Origin: Candidatus Bacteroides intestinavium
GTDB lineage: Bacteria; Bacteroidota; Bacteroidia; Bacteroidales; Bacteroidaceae
DNA: 64,000 bases
NCBI GenBank assembly: GCA_019118325.1
Contig: DWZE01000085.1
Coordinates: forward strand, 1-64,000
Direction: 5' to 3'
Below are positions 24,814 to 33,766 of this stretch, piece by piece (within the stretch, counting starts at the first letter, position 1; the number at the start of each line of letters is the position of its first letter). Under the pieces are notes generated by a model. The model did not search any database. It was not told the DNA's origin and worked only from the letters and a program-made list of their open reading frames with translations. The translations under genes and the position numbers were made by a program.

Positions 24814-25907
24814 TTTCTCAGTTCCTCAAAATACGTGTCCAGCAGCTGCTTGGCGGCGGTGAACGAGGTGAGGTCTCCTTGCAGGACGCGCGCCTCCTGC
24901 CGGCCCAGCAGGGCTTCGATGCGCGGGTGGTGGTAGAAGCTGTCGCGCAGGTGCTCGTTGATGGCTTCGTACATCCAGTATTTGCTCTGTTCGTTGCGCC
25001 GGTAGTCGAAGTAGCCGTTGGCCTTCACAAAGTCGATGTATTCGTATATCATGTCCCATATCTCCTTGACGCCCAGGTTGTAGAAGCCCGAGTAGGTCAG
25101 CACGCGGGGCGTCCATCCGCTCTCCGGGGCGGGGAAGAGGTGCAGGGCGTTGCGGAACTGGTTGGCGGCTAATTTCGCGCGCTCCAGGTTGTCCCCGTCG
25201 GCCTTGTTGATGACGATGCCGTCGGCCATCTCCATGATGCCGCGCTTGATGCCCTGCAGTTCGTCGCCCGTGCCCGCCAGCTGGATGAGCAGGAAGAAGT
25301 CCACCATACTGTGCACGGCCGTCTCGCTCTGTCCCACGCCCACGGTCTCCACGAAAATCTTGTCGAAGCCCGCGGCCTCGCACAGGACGATGGTTTCGCG
25401 CGTCTTGCGTGCCACGCCGCCCAGCGAGCCGGCCGAAGGGCTGGGGCGTATGAACGACCGTGGGTGTACGGCCAGCCGCTCCATGCGGGTCTTGTCGCCC
25501 AGGATGCTGCCCTTGCTGCGCTCGCTGCTGGGGTCGATGGCCAGGACGGCCAACTTGCCTCCATGCTGCTCCAGCACGTGCAGGCCGAAGGCGTCGATGC
25601 TGGTGCTTTTGCCCGCGCCGGGCACACCGCTGATGCCCACGCGGATGGAGGCGCCGGCGTAGGGCAGGCATTTTTCTATCACTTCCTGGGCCACGGCCTG
25701 GTGTTCGGGGCGGATGCTCTCCACCAGCGTGACGGCCCGGCTGAGGATGGTGACGTCGCCCCGCACGATGCCGTCCACGTAGTCGGCCACGGAGAGTTCG
25801 CGTTTCTTGTGCCGGTGCTTCAGGTAAGGGTTGACGGAAGCCGGTTGTTCGATGCCGGCGTTGACGCTCAGGCCTTTGTAGGTGTCGTTGTTTTCGGGAT
25901 GCTCCAT
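24810..25907 (-). CDS. meaB: Methylmalonyl-CoA mutase-associated GTPase MeaB
   Basis: The 365-residue G3E GTPase that gates cofactor loading and protects the B12-dependent mutase. Motifs: Walker A GVPGAGKST, the switch region VETVGVGQSE, base recognition NKADGDN, and the ArgK-type C-terminal dimerisation helices. An N-terminal extension (about 1-45) is charged. The gene starts four bases after the DUF1573 stop and overlaps the ATPase gene by four bases, forming a minus-strand operon DUF1573-meaB-ATPase. Its clients mutA and mutB are 9 kb away. Confidence 0.95.
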   Translation of the reverse strand: MEHPENNDTYKGLSVNAGIEQPASVNPYLKHRHKKRELSVADYVDGIVRGDVTILSRAVTLVESIRPEHQAVAQEVIEKCLPYAGASIRVGISGVPGAGKSTSIDAFGLHVLEQHGGKLAVLAIDPSSERSKGSILGDKTRMERLAVHPRSFIRPSPSAGSLGGVARKTRETIVLCEAAGFDKIFVETVGVGQSETAVHSMVDFFLLIQLAGTGDELQGIKRGIMEMADGIVINKADGDNLERAKLAANQFRNALHLFPAPESGWTPRVLTYSGFYNLGVKEIWDMIYEYIDFVKANGYFDYRRNEQSKYWMYEAINEHLRDSFYHHPRIEALLGRQEARVLQGDLTSFTAAKQLLDTYFEELRK

Positions 25908-25910
25908 GGG

Positions 25911-27029
25911 TCAGTTGCGTGAGGATGAGGTATTTGTGTGATTAGTGTGGTTGGCCTTCCCGGCGGTGATGTTGATTTCCACCTTCGGGTGTGCCGGGTC
26001 GTTGGTGATCATCAGCACGCGCAGGTGGCGCCGGTGCCGGCCGATGCCCCGGCGGGTGATGGTGATGCGCAGGCGGGTCGATTCGCCGGGTTGCAGGACG
26101 CTCTTTTTCAGGCGGACGCCCACGGCGGGGTGGAACACCTGCAACTGGCTGATGTGCAGGGGCGACCGTCCCGTGTTCGTCAGGGTCACGTCGGCCTTGG
26201 CCTTGCGTTTGTGGGCCAGAGCCTCGCTCAGGTCAATCCGATCCGTGGAGAGGCTGACGGAGGGTGCGTTGGCCCGCTCCGTGTCCGTCAGGCCGGAGAA
26301 GTCGGGCAGGATGATGGCGGAGAGGGGCAGTTCGTTCTCCTCGCCCACCTTGTCGCCCGTGAATCGCGAGAGGTAGACCGAGGTCTGCGTCAGGCCCAGG
26401 TCGGTCAGGCGCTCCGTGTCCAGCGTCAGGCGGATGACGCCTTTCTCGCCGGGCTGCAGGACGGCCGGTTGGGCCTGGGCGGAGAGGTAGGGGGGCAGGT
26501 GCATCAGCACCGGTTCGTAGGCCTGGGCGGAGAGGTTGGCCACGCCCAGTTGCAGGGTGGGGTGCTCGCCGTGGTGCGCGTCGGGAAAGTCCAGGGCGTC
26601 GCGGTCCAGGCGGATGTCTCCGATGAGGTAGGGGTGCGTCCGGCTGAAGTCCTTGATTTCGCGCACCACCTCGCCGCTCAGGCTGAGGTAGACCACGTGG
26701 GGCTCGGCGTTGGTGAGGACGGCCACCGACTTGTGGAAGTGTCCCAGTGCCTCGGCGTCGAACGTCACGCTGATGGTCCCCTTCCCGCCCGGTGCGATGG
26801 GGCTTTGCGTCCATTGGGCCACGGCGCAGGCGCAGTCCGGCTCCACCTCGCTCAGCACCAGCGGCCGGTCGCCCGTGTTGGTGATGGCGAACGATGCCGT
26901 GACGGGTTGCTTCCACTCTATCTGGCCGAAGCGGTGTTCCTCGGTGTTCGAGGTGAAGCGGGCTTGGGCGGCGATGTCCATCGCCCAGCAAGCTATTGCG
27001 TATAGGAGGATTACAAGTCTTTTCATCAT
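25911..27029 (-). CDS. DUF1573 periplasmic beta-sandwich protein
   Basis: About 372 residues from ATG 27029 (MMKRLVILLY...); the longer frame to 27053 is rejected because the predicted promoter box at 27051-27058 overlaps it. A signal peptide ends at DIAAQA. Three immunoglobulin-like repeats follow, each with the DUF1573 pattern: FGQIEWKQPVTASFAITNTG, DCACAVAQW with a paired cysteine, and later GRSPLHISQLQVFHPAVGV. Such domains resemble ASH/MSP folds and mediate protein contacts at the envelope. It is the first gene of the meaB operon, and no functional link to B12 is evident. Confidence 0.85.
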   Translation of the reverse strand: MMKRLVILLYAIACWAMDIAAQARFTSNTEEHRFGQIEWKQPVTASFAITNTGDRPLVLSEVEPDCACAVAQWTQSPIAPGGKGTISVTFDAEALGHFHKSVAVLTNAEPHVVYLSLSGEVVREIKDFSRTHPYLIGDIRLDRDALDFPDAHHGEHPTLQLGVANLSAQAYEPVLMHLPPYLSAQAQPAVLQPGEKGVIRLTLDTERLTDLGLTQTSVYLSRFTGDKVGEENELPLSAIILPDFSGLTDTERANAPSVSLSTDRIDLSEALAHKRKAKADVTLTNTGRSPLHISQLQVFHPAVGVRLKKSVLQPGESTRLRITITRRGIGRHRRHLRVLMITNDPAHPKVEINITAGKANHTNHTNTSSSRN

Positions 27030-27050
27030 TCTGTGTGGGATTAGGGTGCA

Positions 27051-27058
27051 CAAAGATA
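27051..27058 (-). promoter_or_regulatory. -7 promoter box (TATCTTTG) of the DUF1573-meaB operon
   Basis: A minus-strand TAnnTTTG match 22 bases before the start at 27029. This supports the shorter start. Confidence 0.55.
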
Positions 27059-27366
27059 GTTTTTTTGGGCGAGACCGCCTAATTTATGCCCCGGTTAATG
27101 CGTCGTTCTTTTTTACTTTTGAGGGGAATTTGATTAGGGGGTGTGAGTATCAGTGCTTTGCGTGGTGCGTTTTTTATTCTTGCTGCTGATTTGCCAGACG
27201 AGGGTAGGTGGAAATCCGTTTTTCTAAATGCTCACAGAAAAACGTCCCCTTATCGCCCTTGTTTTTTGGCTGCGCCGAACATTTCCTTTACCTTTGTTGC
27301 GCCAAGGGCAAGACTGTGCGAAATATAGTGAGGATAGTGGCTTAAAAAAAGAGGGCGTAAAATTAG

Positions 27367-27653
27367 TTTAGGCGCGGATTACGCGGATTTCACGTATTCT
27401 ATATAATACCCGTTGGCGGAATTAATTGGGGCATGAAAGCCTACGAGCGGGGATATCTCTGGGCCAGGGCGGAGATATCTGCGGACAAGGACGGAGATAT
27501 CTGCGGACAAAAGCGGAGATATCTACCCACAAAGCCGCCCAAGGGACTGACAGATAAAGTGCATATTGTGGTCATACAACGGGTTATATAATCAATGAAA
27601 TCAGGTTTTATAATGAAAGACAATCCGTGAAATCCGCGTAATCCGCGCCTAAA
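27367..27653. repeat. MITE-like element with 28-bp perfect inverted repeats
   Basis: Positions 27367-27394 and 27626-27653 are perfect reverse complements (ends TTTAGGCGCGGATTACGCGG). Inside each arm a second, imperfect pair (about 27400-27415 with 27578-27594) continues the symmetry. The interior holds array B. No ORF is present. The end sequence resembles that of the element at 37844-37960. Confidence 0.75.
27452..27539. repeat. 22-bp tandem array B, GATATC type
   Basis: Four GATATC-led units start at 27452, 27474, 27496 and 27518, each 22 bp apart, with spacers such as TGCGGACAAGGACGGA. The array lies inside the MITE-like element, between divergent promoters. Confidence 0.9.
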
Positions 27654-27722
27654 GACCCGGCATGTCGGATGCCCGTCCCGCAAAAATCCGCCCCGCCCCT
27701 TGCACCATTCGCCGAAAAGCCT

Positions 27723-27730
27723 TACCTTTG
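27723..27730 (+). promoter_or_regulatory. -7 promoter box (TACCTTTG) of the btu operon
   Basis: TTGC, a 19-base spacer and TACCTTTG lie directly in front of the cobalamin riboswitch. Confidence 0.65.
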
Positions 27731-27744
27731 CCGCGTTTTGTTCC

Positions 27745-27920
27745 GCATCGGTCCGTCCGGGCCGTCGGATGAAAAGGGAATCGGGTGAAAATCCCGGACA
27801 GTCCCGCTGCTGTGAGTTCCTGCCAAAGGGTGTGTCAAGAACACCTGCATGCCACTGTCCTGCCGCGAGCGGAGGATGGGAAGGCGACATACCTTGGGAG
27901 CGAGTCAGAAGACCTGCAAA
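27745..27920 (+). ncRNA. Cobalamin riboswitch
   Basis: The aptamer core is clear: AAAAGGGAATCGGGTGAAA (from about 27772), TCCCGGACAGTCCCGCTGCT, the B12-box GCCACTG at 27851, GGGAAGGCG and GCGAGTCAGAAGACCTGC (to about 27917). It precedes btuB and should shut off the operon when B12 is abundant. About 88 bases separate it from the btuB start, and no separate T-rich terminator was seen, so control of translation initiation is plausible. Confidence 0.95.
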
Positions 27921-28007
27921 ACAAAGTCGAAAAACCATCCGTTCGAGGAAAGCGGCTGGCAACACATTTTTTATATTATATCTAAGAAAACCGTCTTGGA
28001 TTGGCTT

Positions 28008-30032
28008 ATGAAGAAAAGAACGTGGATGCGCCTGCCCGGCGTCGCCGCTCTCTTTTGCCTGGCAGCCGTTCCGTCCGTGGCCCAGGTGGTGGCGGGGGAT
28101 TCGCTGGGGCAGGAAAGGGTGCACCGCCTGGACGAAGTCGTGGTCAGCGCGCCTTATGTGACCCGTCAGACGACGGCCACCTCGCCCTTCCTGCAATTGT
28201 CCCGCGCGCAGTTCGAGCAGCAGGGGGTGACGGACATCGCCGATGCCCTGCGCCGCTTCTCGGGCGTGAACGTCAAGGACTATGGGGGAGCCGGGGGCAT
28301 GAAAACCGTGTCGGTGCGCAGCCTGGGCGCCCAGCATACGGCCGTGGCCTACGACGGTATTACGCTGGCCGACTGCCAGAGCGGGCAGATTGACTTCTCG
28401 CGCTTCTCGCTGGACAACGTGGCCGTCCTGTCGCTCGCGGTGGGCGACAACGACGACATCTTCCTGCCGGCACGCACCGTGGCCTCGGCGGCCTCCATCC
28501 GCCTGCAGACGCTCCGACCCGACTTCGCAGACCGGCCCTGGCACGTCCGGGCGGGGGTGCGCACGGGCTCCTTCGGGCTGGCCAACCCCTTTGCGCGCTA
28601 CGACGGGCGGCTGGGCGACAAGGCGTCCGTGTCCCTCTCCGGCGACTTCATGCGGGCGGACAACCTCTATCCCTTCACGCTGGTCAACGGGAAATACCGG
28701 ACGGAGGAGCGCCGCCGGAACAACCGTATCGGGACCTGGCGCGGCGAGGGGAACCTCTATGCCCGCCCCACGGCGCACTCCGAGCTCATCGGCAAGGTCT
28801 ATTACTACGATTCCTTCCGCGAGCTGCCCGGCCCGGTGATTCTCTACAACAGCACGAGCGACGAGGAACTGACGGAACGGAACTTCTTCACGCAGCTGCA
28901 TTTCCGCACGCACTGGGCGGAGCATTGGTCCCTGCAACTGAACGGCAAATTCAACTGGGCCTATTCGCACTATCACGACCTGGGCGACGAATATCCCGGC
29001 GGGGCCCTGGACAACCGCTATTACCAGCGCGAATACTACGCCTCGGCCGCTGTGCTCTATACGCCGTGGGAGCATTGGGCTTTCGCCTATGCGGCCGACT
29101 ATGCGTTCAATAACCTCACGTCGGACGCCACGTCGGGGGTCAAGCCTCGCCGGCACACCCTGCTACAGACCCTCTCGGCCCGTTACCGCACGCCGCGCCT
29201 GACGCTGACCGCCCTGCTCCTGGGCTCCATTTACCAGAATAATGTCCGCGGGGAGGGAGAGGCCGCCCGCGATGCCCGTCGCCTGTCGCCCTCCGTGTCC
29301 GCGTCGTGGAAGCCCTGGGAGGCGGCCGATTTCCGCCTGCGGGCTTCGTACAAGGACATCTTCCGCGTGGCCACGTTCACCGAAAACTATTTCGACCGCT
29401 GGGGGAGCCGCGACGTGCGACCCGAGGTGGCCCGCCAGTTCAACGTGGGGCTGACCTACGGACGGGCCGGAGCCGGTTCCCTGGAGTCGCTCGCCCTCGC
29501 CCTGGACGGATATTACAATTACATTACAGATAAAATCGTGGCCATCCCCTACAACATGTTCTTCTGGACCACGGTCAACCTGGGCCATGTGGACATCTGG
29601 GGGGCTGACCTGCACGCGGAGGCCGTCCTCCGCTTGGCGGAGCGGCACCGCCTGCCCCTCTCGCTGAACTACACTTGGCAGCGGGCGGTGGACATGACCG
29701 ACCCCACGTCGGTGTATTACAAAGACCAGATTCCCTATACGCCCGAACATTCCGGCGCCTGCTCCGTGGCGTGGGAGAACCCCTGGCTGAACGTCTCCTT
29801 CCACGTCACGGGCGTCAGCGAGCGGTATGCCTCGGTGCAGAACATCGCCTCCAACCGCCTGGACGGCTATGCGGAGTGCGGCCTGGCCCTGTATCGGACG
29901 TTCCGGTGGAAAGGGGTGGGATTCTCTGTACGCGGCGATGTACAGAACCTGGGCAACAAGCAATATAGCATTGTGAAGAGCTACCCCATGCCGGGCCGCT
30001 CGTACAGGCTGACTATTAGTATGAACCTTTAG
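28008..30032 (+). CDS. btuB: TonB-dependent vitamin B12 outer-membrane transporter
   Basis: 674 residues from ATG 28008; the frame upstream of this is riboswitch sequence. A signal peptide ends near SVAQ, and the TonB box region is VHRLDEVVVSAP. The plug domain carries QGVTDIADALRRFSGVNVKD and GMKTVSVRSLGAQHTAVAYDG; a 22-strand barrel follows, ending in the aromatic-rich YRLTISMNL typical for BAM recognition. The cobalamin riboswitch, and BtuG, BtuF and BtuC encoded directly after it, identify B12 or corrinoids as substrate. It takes energy from TonB-ExbBD, which is not in this window. Confidence 0.93.
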   Translation: MKKRTWMRLPGVAALFCLAAVPSVAQVVAGDSLGQERVHRLDEVVVSAPYVTRQTTATSPFLQLSRAQFEQQGVTDIADALRRFSGVNVKDYGGAGGMKTVSVRSLGAQHTAVAYDGITLADCQSGQIDFSRFSLDNVAVLSLAVGDNDDIFLPARTVASAASIRLQTLRPDFADRPWHVRAGVRTGSFGLANPFARYDGRLGDKASVSLSGDFMRADNLYPFTLVNGKYRTEERRRNNRIGTWRGEGNLYARPTAHSELIGKVYYYDSFRELPGPVILYNSTSDEELTERNFFTQLHFRTHWAEHWSLQLNGKFNWAYSHYHDLGDEYPGGALDNRYYQREYYASAAVLYTPWEHWAFAYAADYAFNNLTSDATSGVKPRRHTLLQTLSARYRTPRLTLTALLLGSIYQNNVRGEGEAARDARRLSPSVSASWKPWEAADFRLRASYKDIFRVATFTENYFDRWGSRDVRPEVARQFNVGLTYGRAGAGSLESLALALDGYYNYITDKIVAIPYNMFFWTTVNLGHVDIWGADLHAEAVLRLAERHRLPLSLNYTWQRAVDMTDPTSVYYKDQIPYTPEHSGACSVAWENPWLNVSFHVTGVSERYASVQNIASNRLDGYAECGLALYRTFRWKGVGFSVRGDVQNLGNKQYSIVKSYPMPGRSYRLTISMNL

Positions 30033-30043
30033 CATAGAGAATT

Positions 30044-31186
30044 ATGAATTGGAAGAAACATCTGAAGTCCTTAGTCTGGGCATTCGCCATGCCCCTGTTT
30101 TTCATGGCTTGTGATGACAATGACAACAACGGTGGAAACAATGGCGAACAGCCGTTCCGCGCCGAGAGCGGCATTTATGTGTTTAATTCGGGCAATCAGG
30201 GCTCCGGCATCGAGGGGTCGTTGTCCTTTCTGGATCCTTCCGGGCGCGCGTTTAAGAATGAAGTGTTCAAGGAGGTCAACGGGCGCAGCCTGGGCTCTAC
30301 GGTGCAGGACGGCGTCGTGCTGGGAGGCAGCCTGTACATAGCCGTTTCCGAATCGAACACCATCGAGGTGGTGGACAAGAACACGGTGGAGAGCCAGACG
30401 CAGATTTTGCCGGCCACCGGACAGGGTGAACAACCGCGCGACATCGTGACGGACGGAGAGTACGTGTACGTCTCCATGTACGACGGCCATGTGTCGCGCA
30501 TCGACCCGGCCACGAACACCATCGACCGCACCGTCGAGGTGGGGCCCAATCCCGAAGAAATGGCCGTGCTGGACGCTTACCTCTACGTGGTCAACTCAGA
30601 CGGCATGAACTATTCCAACGGCTACGTCAACGGCCGTAGCGTCTCCAAAATCCGCCTGGACGACTTCACGGAAGAAGAGCGGATAGCCGTGGGCGTGAAC
30701 CCCACCAAGATTGTGGCGCATACGGCCTCCGCCAAGCTGTTCGTCATCTGCATGGGCGACTATACGGCGGCCAATCCCAACTCGCTTTGGACGATTGATG
30801 CCCATACGGGCGAAGCGACGGACCTGCAAGCATCGGCTTCCCTGATGTGCCTCTCCGGCCATACGCTCTACACGATATACAACCAGTATGGAAGCCCCGA
30901 GGACAATCGCTACGTCTCCTACAACGCCACGGACAACAGCGTCCTGGACGAGGCCTTCATTCCTGTCATGACGAGCGTCAACGGCTTTACATATAACGTG
31001 GTGGACAATCCCGCCGGCATCGTGGTCAATCCGGCCGACGGGCATATCTTCATCGTCTCCTATACCTCCGACCCCGTCAATGCCTATGCCCTGCCCAGCT
31101 ATGTCTATGAATACGATGCGCAGGGCGAGCTGCAATGCCGCTATGATGTCGGCGTGGGAGCCGTCAATATGCTGGTCTTGGAATAA
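30044..31186 (+). CDS. btuG: Surface B12-binding lipoprotein BtuG
   Basis: A 380-residue lipoprotein; lipobox FFMAC (Cys about 23) is followed by the acidic DDNDNNGGNNGE stretch that directs Bacteroides lipoproteins to the cell surface. The rest is a YncE-like beta-propeller with repeated IYVFNSGNQGSG, GEYVYVSMYDGHVSRID and AYLYVVNSDGMNY blades. BtuG proteins capture B12 with extreme affinity and sit as a lid on BtuB. The gene begins 11 bases after btuB. Confidence 0.9.
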   Translation: MNWKKHLKSLVWAFAMPLFFMACDDNDNNGGNNGEQPFRAESGIYVFNSGNQGSGIEGSLSFLDPSGRAFKNEVFKEVNGRSLGSTVQDGVVLGGSLYIAVSESNTIEVVDKNTVESQTQILPATGQGEQPRDIVTDGEYVYVSMYDGHVSRIDPATNTIDRTVEVGPNPEEMAVLDAYLYVVNSDGMNYSNGYVNGRSVSKIRLDDFTEEERIAVGVNPTKIVAHTASAKLFVICMGDYTAANPNSLWTIDAHTGEATDLQASASLMCLSGHTLYTIYNQYGSPEDNRYVSYNATDNSVLDEAFIPVMTSVNGFTYNVVDNPAGIVVNPADGHIFIVSYTSDPVNAYALPSYVYEYDAQGELQCRYDVGVGAVNMLVLE

Positions 31187-31195
31187 ACACAGAGA

Positions 31196-32338
31196 ATGCG
31201 ACATAGTTATTATTTATTTGTAATGGTAGTTTGGGCTTTGTTCTTCGTCGCTTGTGGCGGCAGGGGCAAGGCCTTTTTGCCTCCCGCCGGGGGCGACACC
31301 CTGGCGTTGCGCCGTGCCGGGAACCTGGTGATAGTGGATTATCCGGAGGGCTACTCCGTGGTCACGCTCCGCAATCCGTGGGACACGTTGCGGACGCTGC
31401 ACACCTATGTGCTGGTGCCCAAGGACCGCCCCTTGCCGGACAGCCTGCCCGCGGGGACGCTGGTGCGGACACCCCTGGCCCGGTCGCTGGTCTATTCGTC
31501 CGTACATTGCGGGTTGCTGGCCGACCTGGGCGTGGCCGATGCCATCGGGGGCGTGTGCGACCTGCGCTACATCCGCTTGCCCCAGGTCGTCGACCGCCAT
31601 GCGCGGGGCGAACTCGTGGATTGCGGCGTGGGAATGAACCCCGACATCGAGCGCGTCATCCAGTTGCATCCCGATGCCATCCTGCTCTCGCCCTTCCAGG
31701 ACAACAACGGCTACGGGCGCATCGGCCGTCTGGGCATCCCCCTGGTGGAATGTGCCGATTATCTGGAGACTTCCGCCCTGGGCCGTGCCGAGTGGATGCG
31801 CTTCTACGGCCGCCTCTACGGGGTGGGCGAACGGGCGGACAGCCTCTTTGCCGAGGTGGAGGAGCGTTATGAGCGCCTGAAGTCGCGGGCGGCGCTTTCG
31901 TCCGTGTCCTTGTCCGTGTTCGGGGATATGATGTACGGGTCGGTGTGGTACGTGCCCGGAGGGCGCAGTCCCATGGGGCGGCTCTATGCCGATGCGTGCG
32001 GGCGCTATGTCTTTGCCGGCGATGCGACCAGCGGTTCCCGGCCGTTGAGCTTCGAGGCCGTGTTCGACCGGGCGCACGAGGCCGACGTCTGGCTCATCAA
32101 GTACAACCGCGAGCGCGACCTGACCTACGCCGACCTGCGAGCCGACCATGCCGGTTATGCGGAGTTCAAGGCGTTCAGGGAGCGTTGCATCTACGGATGT
32201 AACACGGCCCGCGTGGATTTCTACGAAGAAACGCCCTTCCATCCCGATTACCTCCTGTCCGACCTGATACAGATTCTGCATCCGGAGTTGGGCGGTTTGG
32301 GCGGATTGCGTTACTTTTGCAAGCTGAAAGACGAATGA
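31196..32338 (+). CDS. btuF: Cobalamin ABC transporter substrate-binding lipoprotein
   Basis: A 380-residue lipoprotein with signal MRHSYYLFVMVVWALFFVAC. It has the two-lobed periplasmic-binding fold of BtuF/FecB proteins: VHCGLLADLGVADAIGGVCD in lobe one, GMNPDIERVIQLHPDAILLS in the hinge region, and WMRFYGRLYGVGERADSLFAEVEERY forming the linking helix. It would pass B12 from the periplasm to BtuC. It is larger than E. coli BtuF (about 265), as usual for Bacteroidetes members. The next gene overlaps its stop. Confidence 0.85.
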   Translation: MRHSYYLFVMVVWALFFVACGGRGKAFLPPAGGDTLALRRAGNLVIVDYPEGYSVVTLRNPWDTLRTLHTYVLVPKDRPLPDSLPAGTLVRTPLARSLVYSSVHCGLLADLGVADAIGGVCDLRYIRLPQVVDRHARGELVDCGVGMNPDIERVIQLHPDAILLSPFQDNNGYGRIGRLGIPLVECADYLETSALGRAEWMRFYGRLYGVGERADSLFAEVEERYERLKSRAALSSVSLSVFGDMMYGSVWYVPGGRSPMGRLYADACGRYVFAGDATSGSRPLSFEAVFDRAHEADVWLIKYNRERDLTYADLRADHAGYAEFKAFRERCIYGCNTARVDFYEETPFHPDYLLSDLIQILHPELGGLGGLRYFCKLKDE

Positions 32339-33360
32339 ACATGACGAAGGCCGCCCGACATATCTCCCTGCTGCTCCTGCTGATTGTGCTGCTTCTGGCG
32401 GCCAATCTGTTGGTAGGCTCCGTGGCCATTCCAGCGGGGGAGGTCCTCCGCATCCTGATGGGCGAGGATGCCGGGCGCGAGAGTTGGCATTATATCGTGT
32501 GGGAGGCGCGTTTGCCCCAGGCGCTGACAGCCTTGCTGGCGGGCAGTGCGCTGGCGGTGTGCGGCTTACTTTTGCAGACGGCTTTCCGCAATCCTCTGGC
32601 CGGTGCTTCCGTGCTGGGCGTCAACTCCGGTGCCGGCCTGGGCGTGGCGGTGGTGATGCTGCTCTTGGGCGGCAGCATCACGGCGGCTGGCTTCAGTTTT
32701 TCCGGCTTCTTTTCCATATTGCTGGGCGCTTTTGCGGGCGCCATGGCGGTGATGGCGCTTATCCTGTTCTTCTCTACGTTGGTGCGGAGCCATGTGATGT
32801 TGCTCATCATCGGCCTGATGGTGGGCTATCTGGTTTCGTCCGTGGTTTCGTTGCTCAATTTCCTGGCCACGGCCGAGGGGGTGCAGTCCTATATGGTGTG
32901 GGGCATGGGCAATTTCGGGGGCGTTTCCCTGCGGCAGATGCCGGCTTTTGCTGCAGTGGTCCTCCTGGGATTGGCGGGCGCTTTGTTGCTGATAAAGCCT
33001 CTGAATGCTTTGCTCCTGGGCGAGCGCTATGCCGAGAACCTGGGCGTGCGTGTCCGCCGGGTGCGCCATGCGTTGCTGGCGGTGGTGGGCGTGCTGACGG
33101 CGGTGACTACGGCCTTTTGCGGGCCTGTCCTGTTCATCGACCTGGCCGTTCCGCACATCGCCCGTCTGCTGCTGGGGACGGCCAATCACCGGATACTGTT
33201 GCCGGCCACCCTGCTGGCGGGGGGAGCCGTGGCTCTCGCCTGCAACCTGGTTTGTCTCCTGCCGGGCGAGGCCGGGCTGATTCCCTTGAATGCCGTCACC
33301 CCGCTCATTGGTGCGCCCATCGTTATTTATGTGATTGTCAGCCAGCGCGGTATGAAGTGA
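32335..33360 (+). CDS. btuC: Cobalamin ABC transporter permease (FecCD family)
   Basis: 341 residues from ATG 32335, which overlaps the btuF stop as ATGA; an ATG at 32341 is an alternative. About ten membrane helices with FecCD motifs: RLPQALTALLAGSALAVCGLLLQTAFRNPLA, VLGVNSGAGLGV, the ATPase-coupling LGERYAENLGV and the C-terminal FIDLAVPHIARLLLGT...GAPIVIYVIV. No BtuD ATPase gene follows; DUF4250 comes next with its own promoter. The transporter must use an ATPase encoded elsewhere. Confidence 0.9.
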   Translation: MNMTKAARHISLLLLLIVLLLAANLLVGSVAIPAGEVLRILMGEDAGRESWHYIVWEARLPQALTALLAGSALAVCGLLLQTAFRNPLAGASVLGVNSGAGLGVAVVMLLLGGSITAAGFSFSGFFSILLGAFAGAMAVMALILFFSTLVRSHVMLLIIGLMVGYLVSSVVSLLNFLATAEGVQSYMVWGMGNFGGVSLRQMPAFAAVVLLGLAGALLLIKPLNALLLGERYAENLGVRVRRVRHALLAVVGVLTAVTTAFCGPVLFIDLAVPHIARLLLGTANHRILLPATLLAGGAVALACNLVCLLPGEAGLIPLNAVTPLIGAPIVIYVIVSQRGMK

Positions 33361-33408
33361 CTCCTGTCTTAATTGACATTTGTCAAGTCATCGTATCGCA
33401 CAATTCCC

Positions 33409-33416
33409 TACTTTTG
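33409..33416 (+). promoter_or_regulatory. -7 promoter box (TACTTTTG) of the DUF4250 gene
   Basis: A TAnnTTTG match. The predicted transcript starts within the leader element GGTATTAG at 33421. Confidence 0.55.
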
Positions 33417-33420
33417 CACC

Positions 33421-33450
33421 GGTATTAGTTTTAATGGATTAAAAAGATTG
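33421..33450 (+). promoter_or_regulatory. 5' leader element shared with the 17.2-kb small RNA
   Basis: GGTATTAGTTTTAATGG and the bases after it match 17201-17229 over about 30 positions with few differences, at the start of the predicted mRNA. The meaning is unknown. Confidence 0.45.
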
Positions 33451-33456
33451 ATAATT

Positions 33457-33633
33457 ATGAATTTGCCGGAAGAACCGATGATGCTCTACAGCTTCATCAA
33501 CATGAAGTTGCGTGATTCCTATCCTTCGCTGGATGCTCTTTGTGAGGACCTGAATGTGGAAAAGGATGACATTGTGCGGAAACTCAAGACCGTAGGGTTC
33601 GAGTATAATCCCGTAAAGAACCGCTTCTGGTGA
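33457..33633 (+). CDS. DUF4250 small protein
   Basis: 58 residues from ATG 33457; the in-frame codons upstream run back into the promoter. The sequence (MNLPEEPMMLYSFINMKLR, then SLDALCEDLNVEKDDI and VGFEYNPVKNRFW) matches the DUF4250 family of short, soluble, probably DNA- or protein-binding helix-turn-helix-like proteins. The function is unknown. It is a single gene followed by a strong bidirectional terminator. Confidence 0.85.
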   Translation: MNLPEEPMMLYSFINMKLRDSYPSLDALCEDLNVEKDDIVRKLKTVGFEYNPVKNRFW

Positions 33634-33672
33634 TTGCCGGGGGGCAAATTGCCTGCCCGTCAGGAGAACAAG

Positions 33673-33711
33673 AAAAAGGGTGTGCCTGCTTGATGGGGCA
33701 CACCCTTTTTT
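33673..33711. terminator. Bidirectional terminator between DUF4250 and the LytTR regulator
   Basis: AAAAAGGGTGTGCC (33673-33686) pairs with GGCACACCCTTTTT (33697-33710) and has a T run on both strands, between convergent genes. Confidence 0.85.
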
Positions 33712-33766
33712 CTTGCCGGTTATCGCGTCTGGCCCGTTCCGGGACAATCTCCCCGGAGTGTCGTCC

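Noticed and set aside
27849-28007. Upstream extension of btuB by 53 codons
   Set aside because: This stretch is cobalamin riboswitch and leader sequence; the signal peptide begins at 28008.
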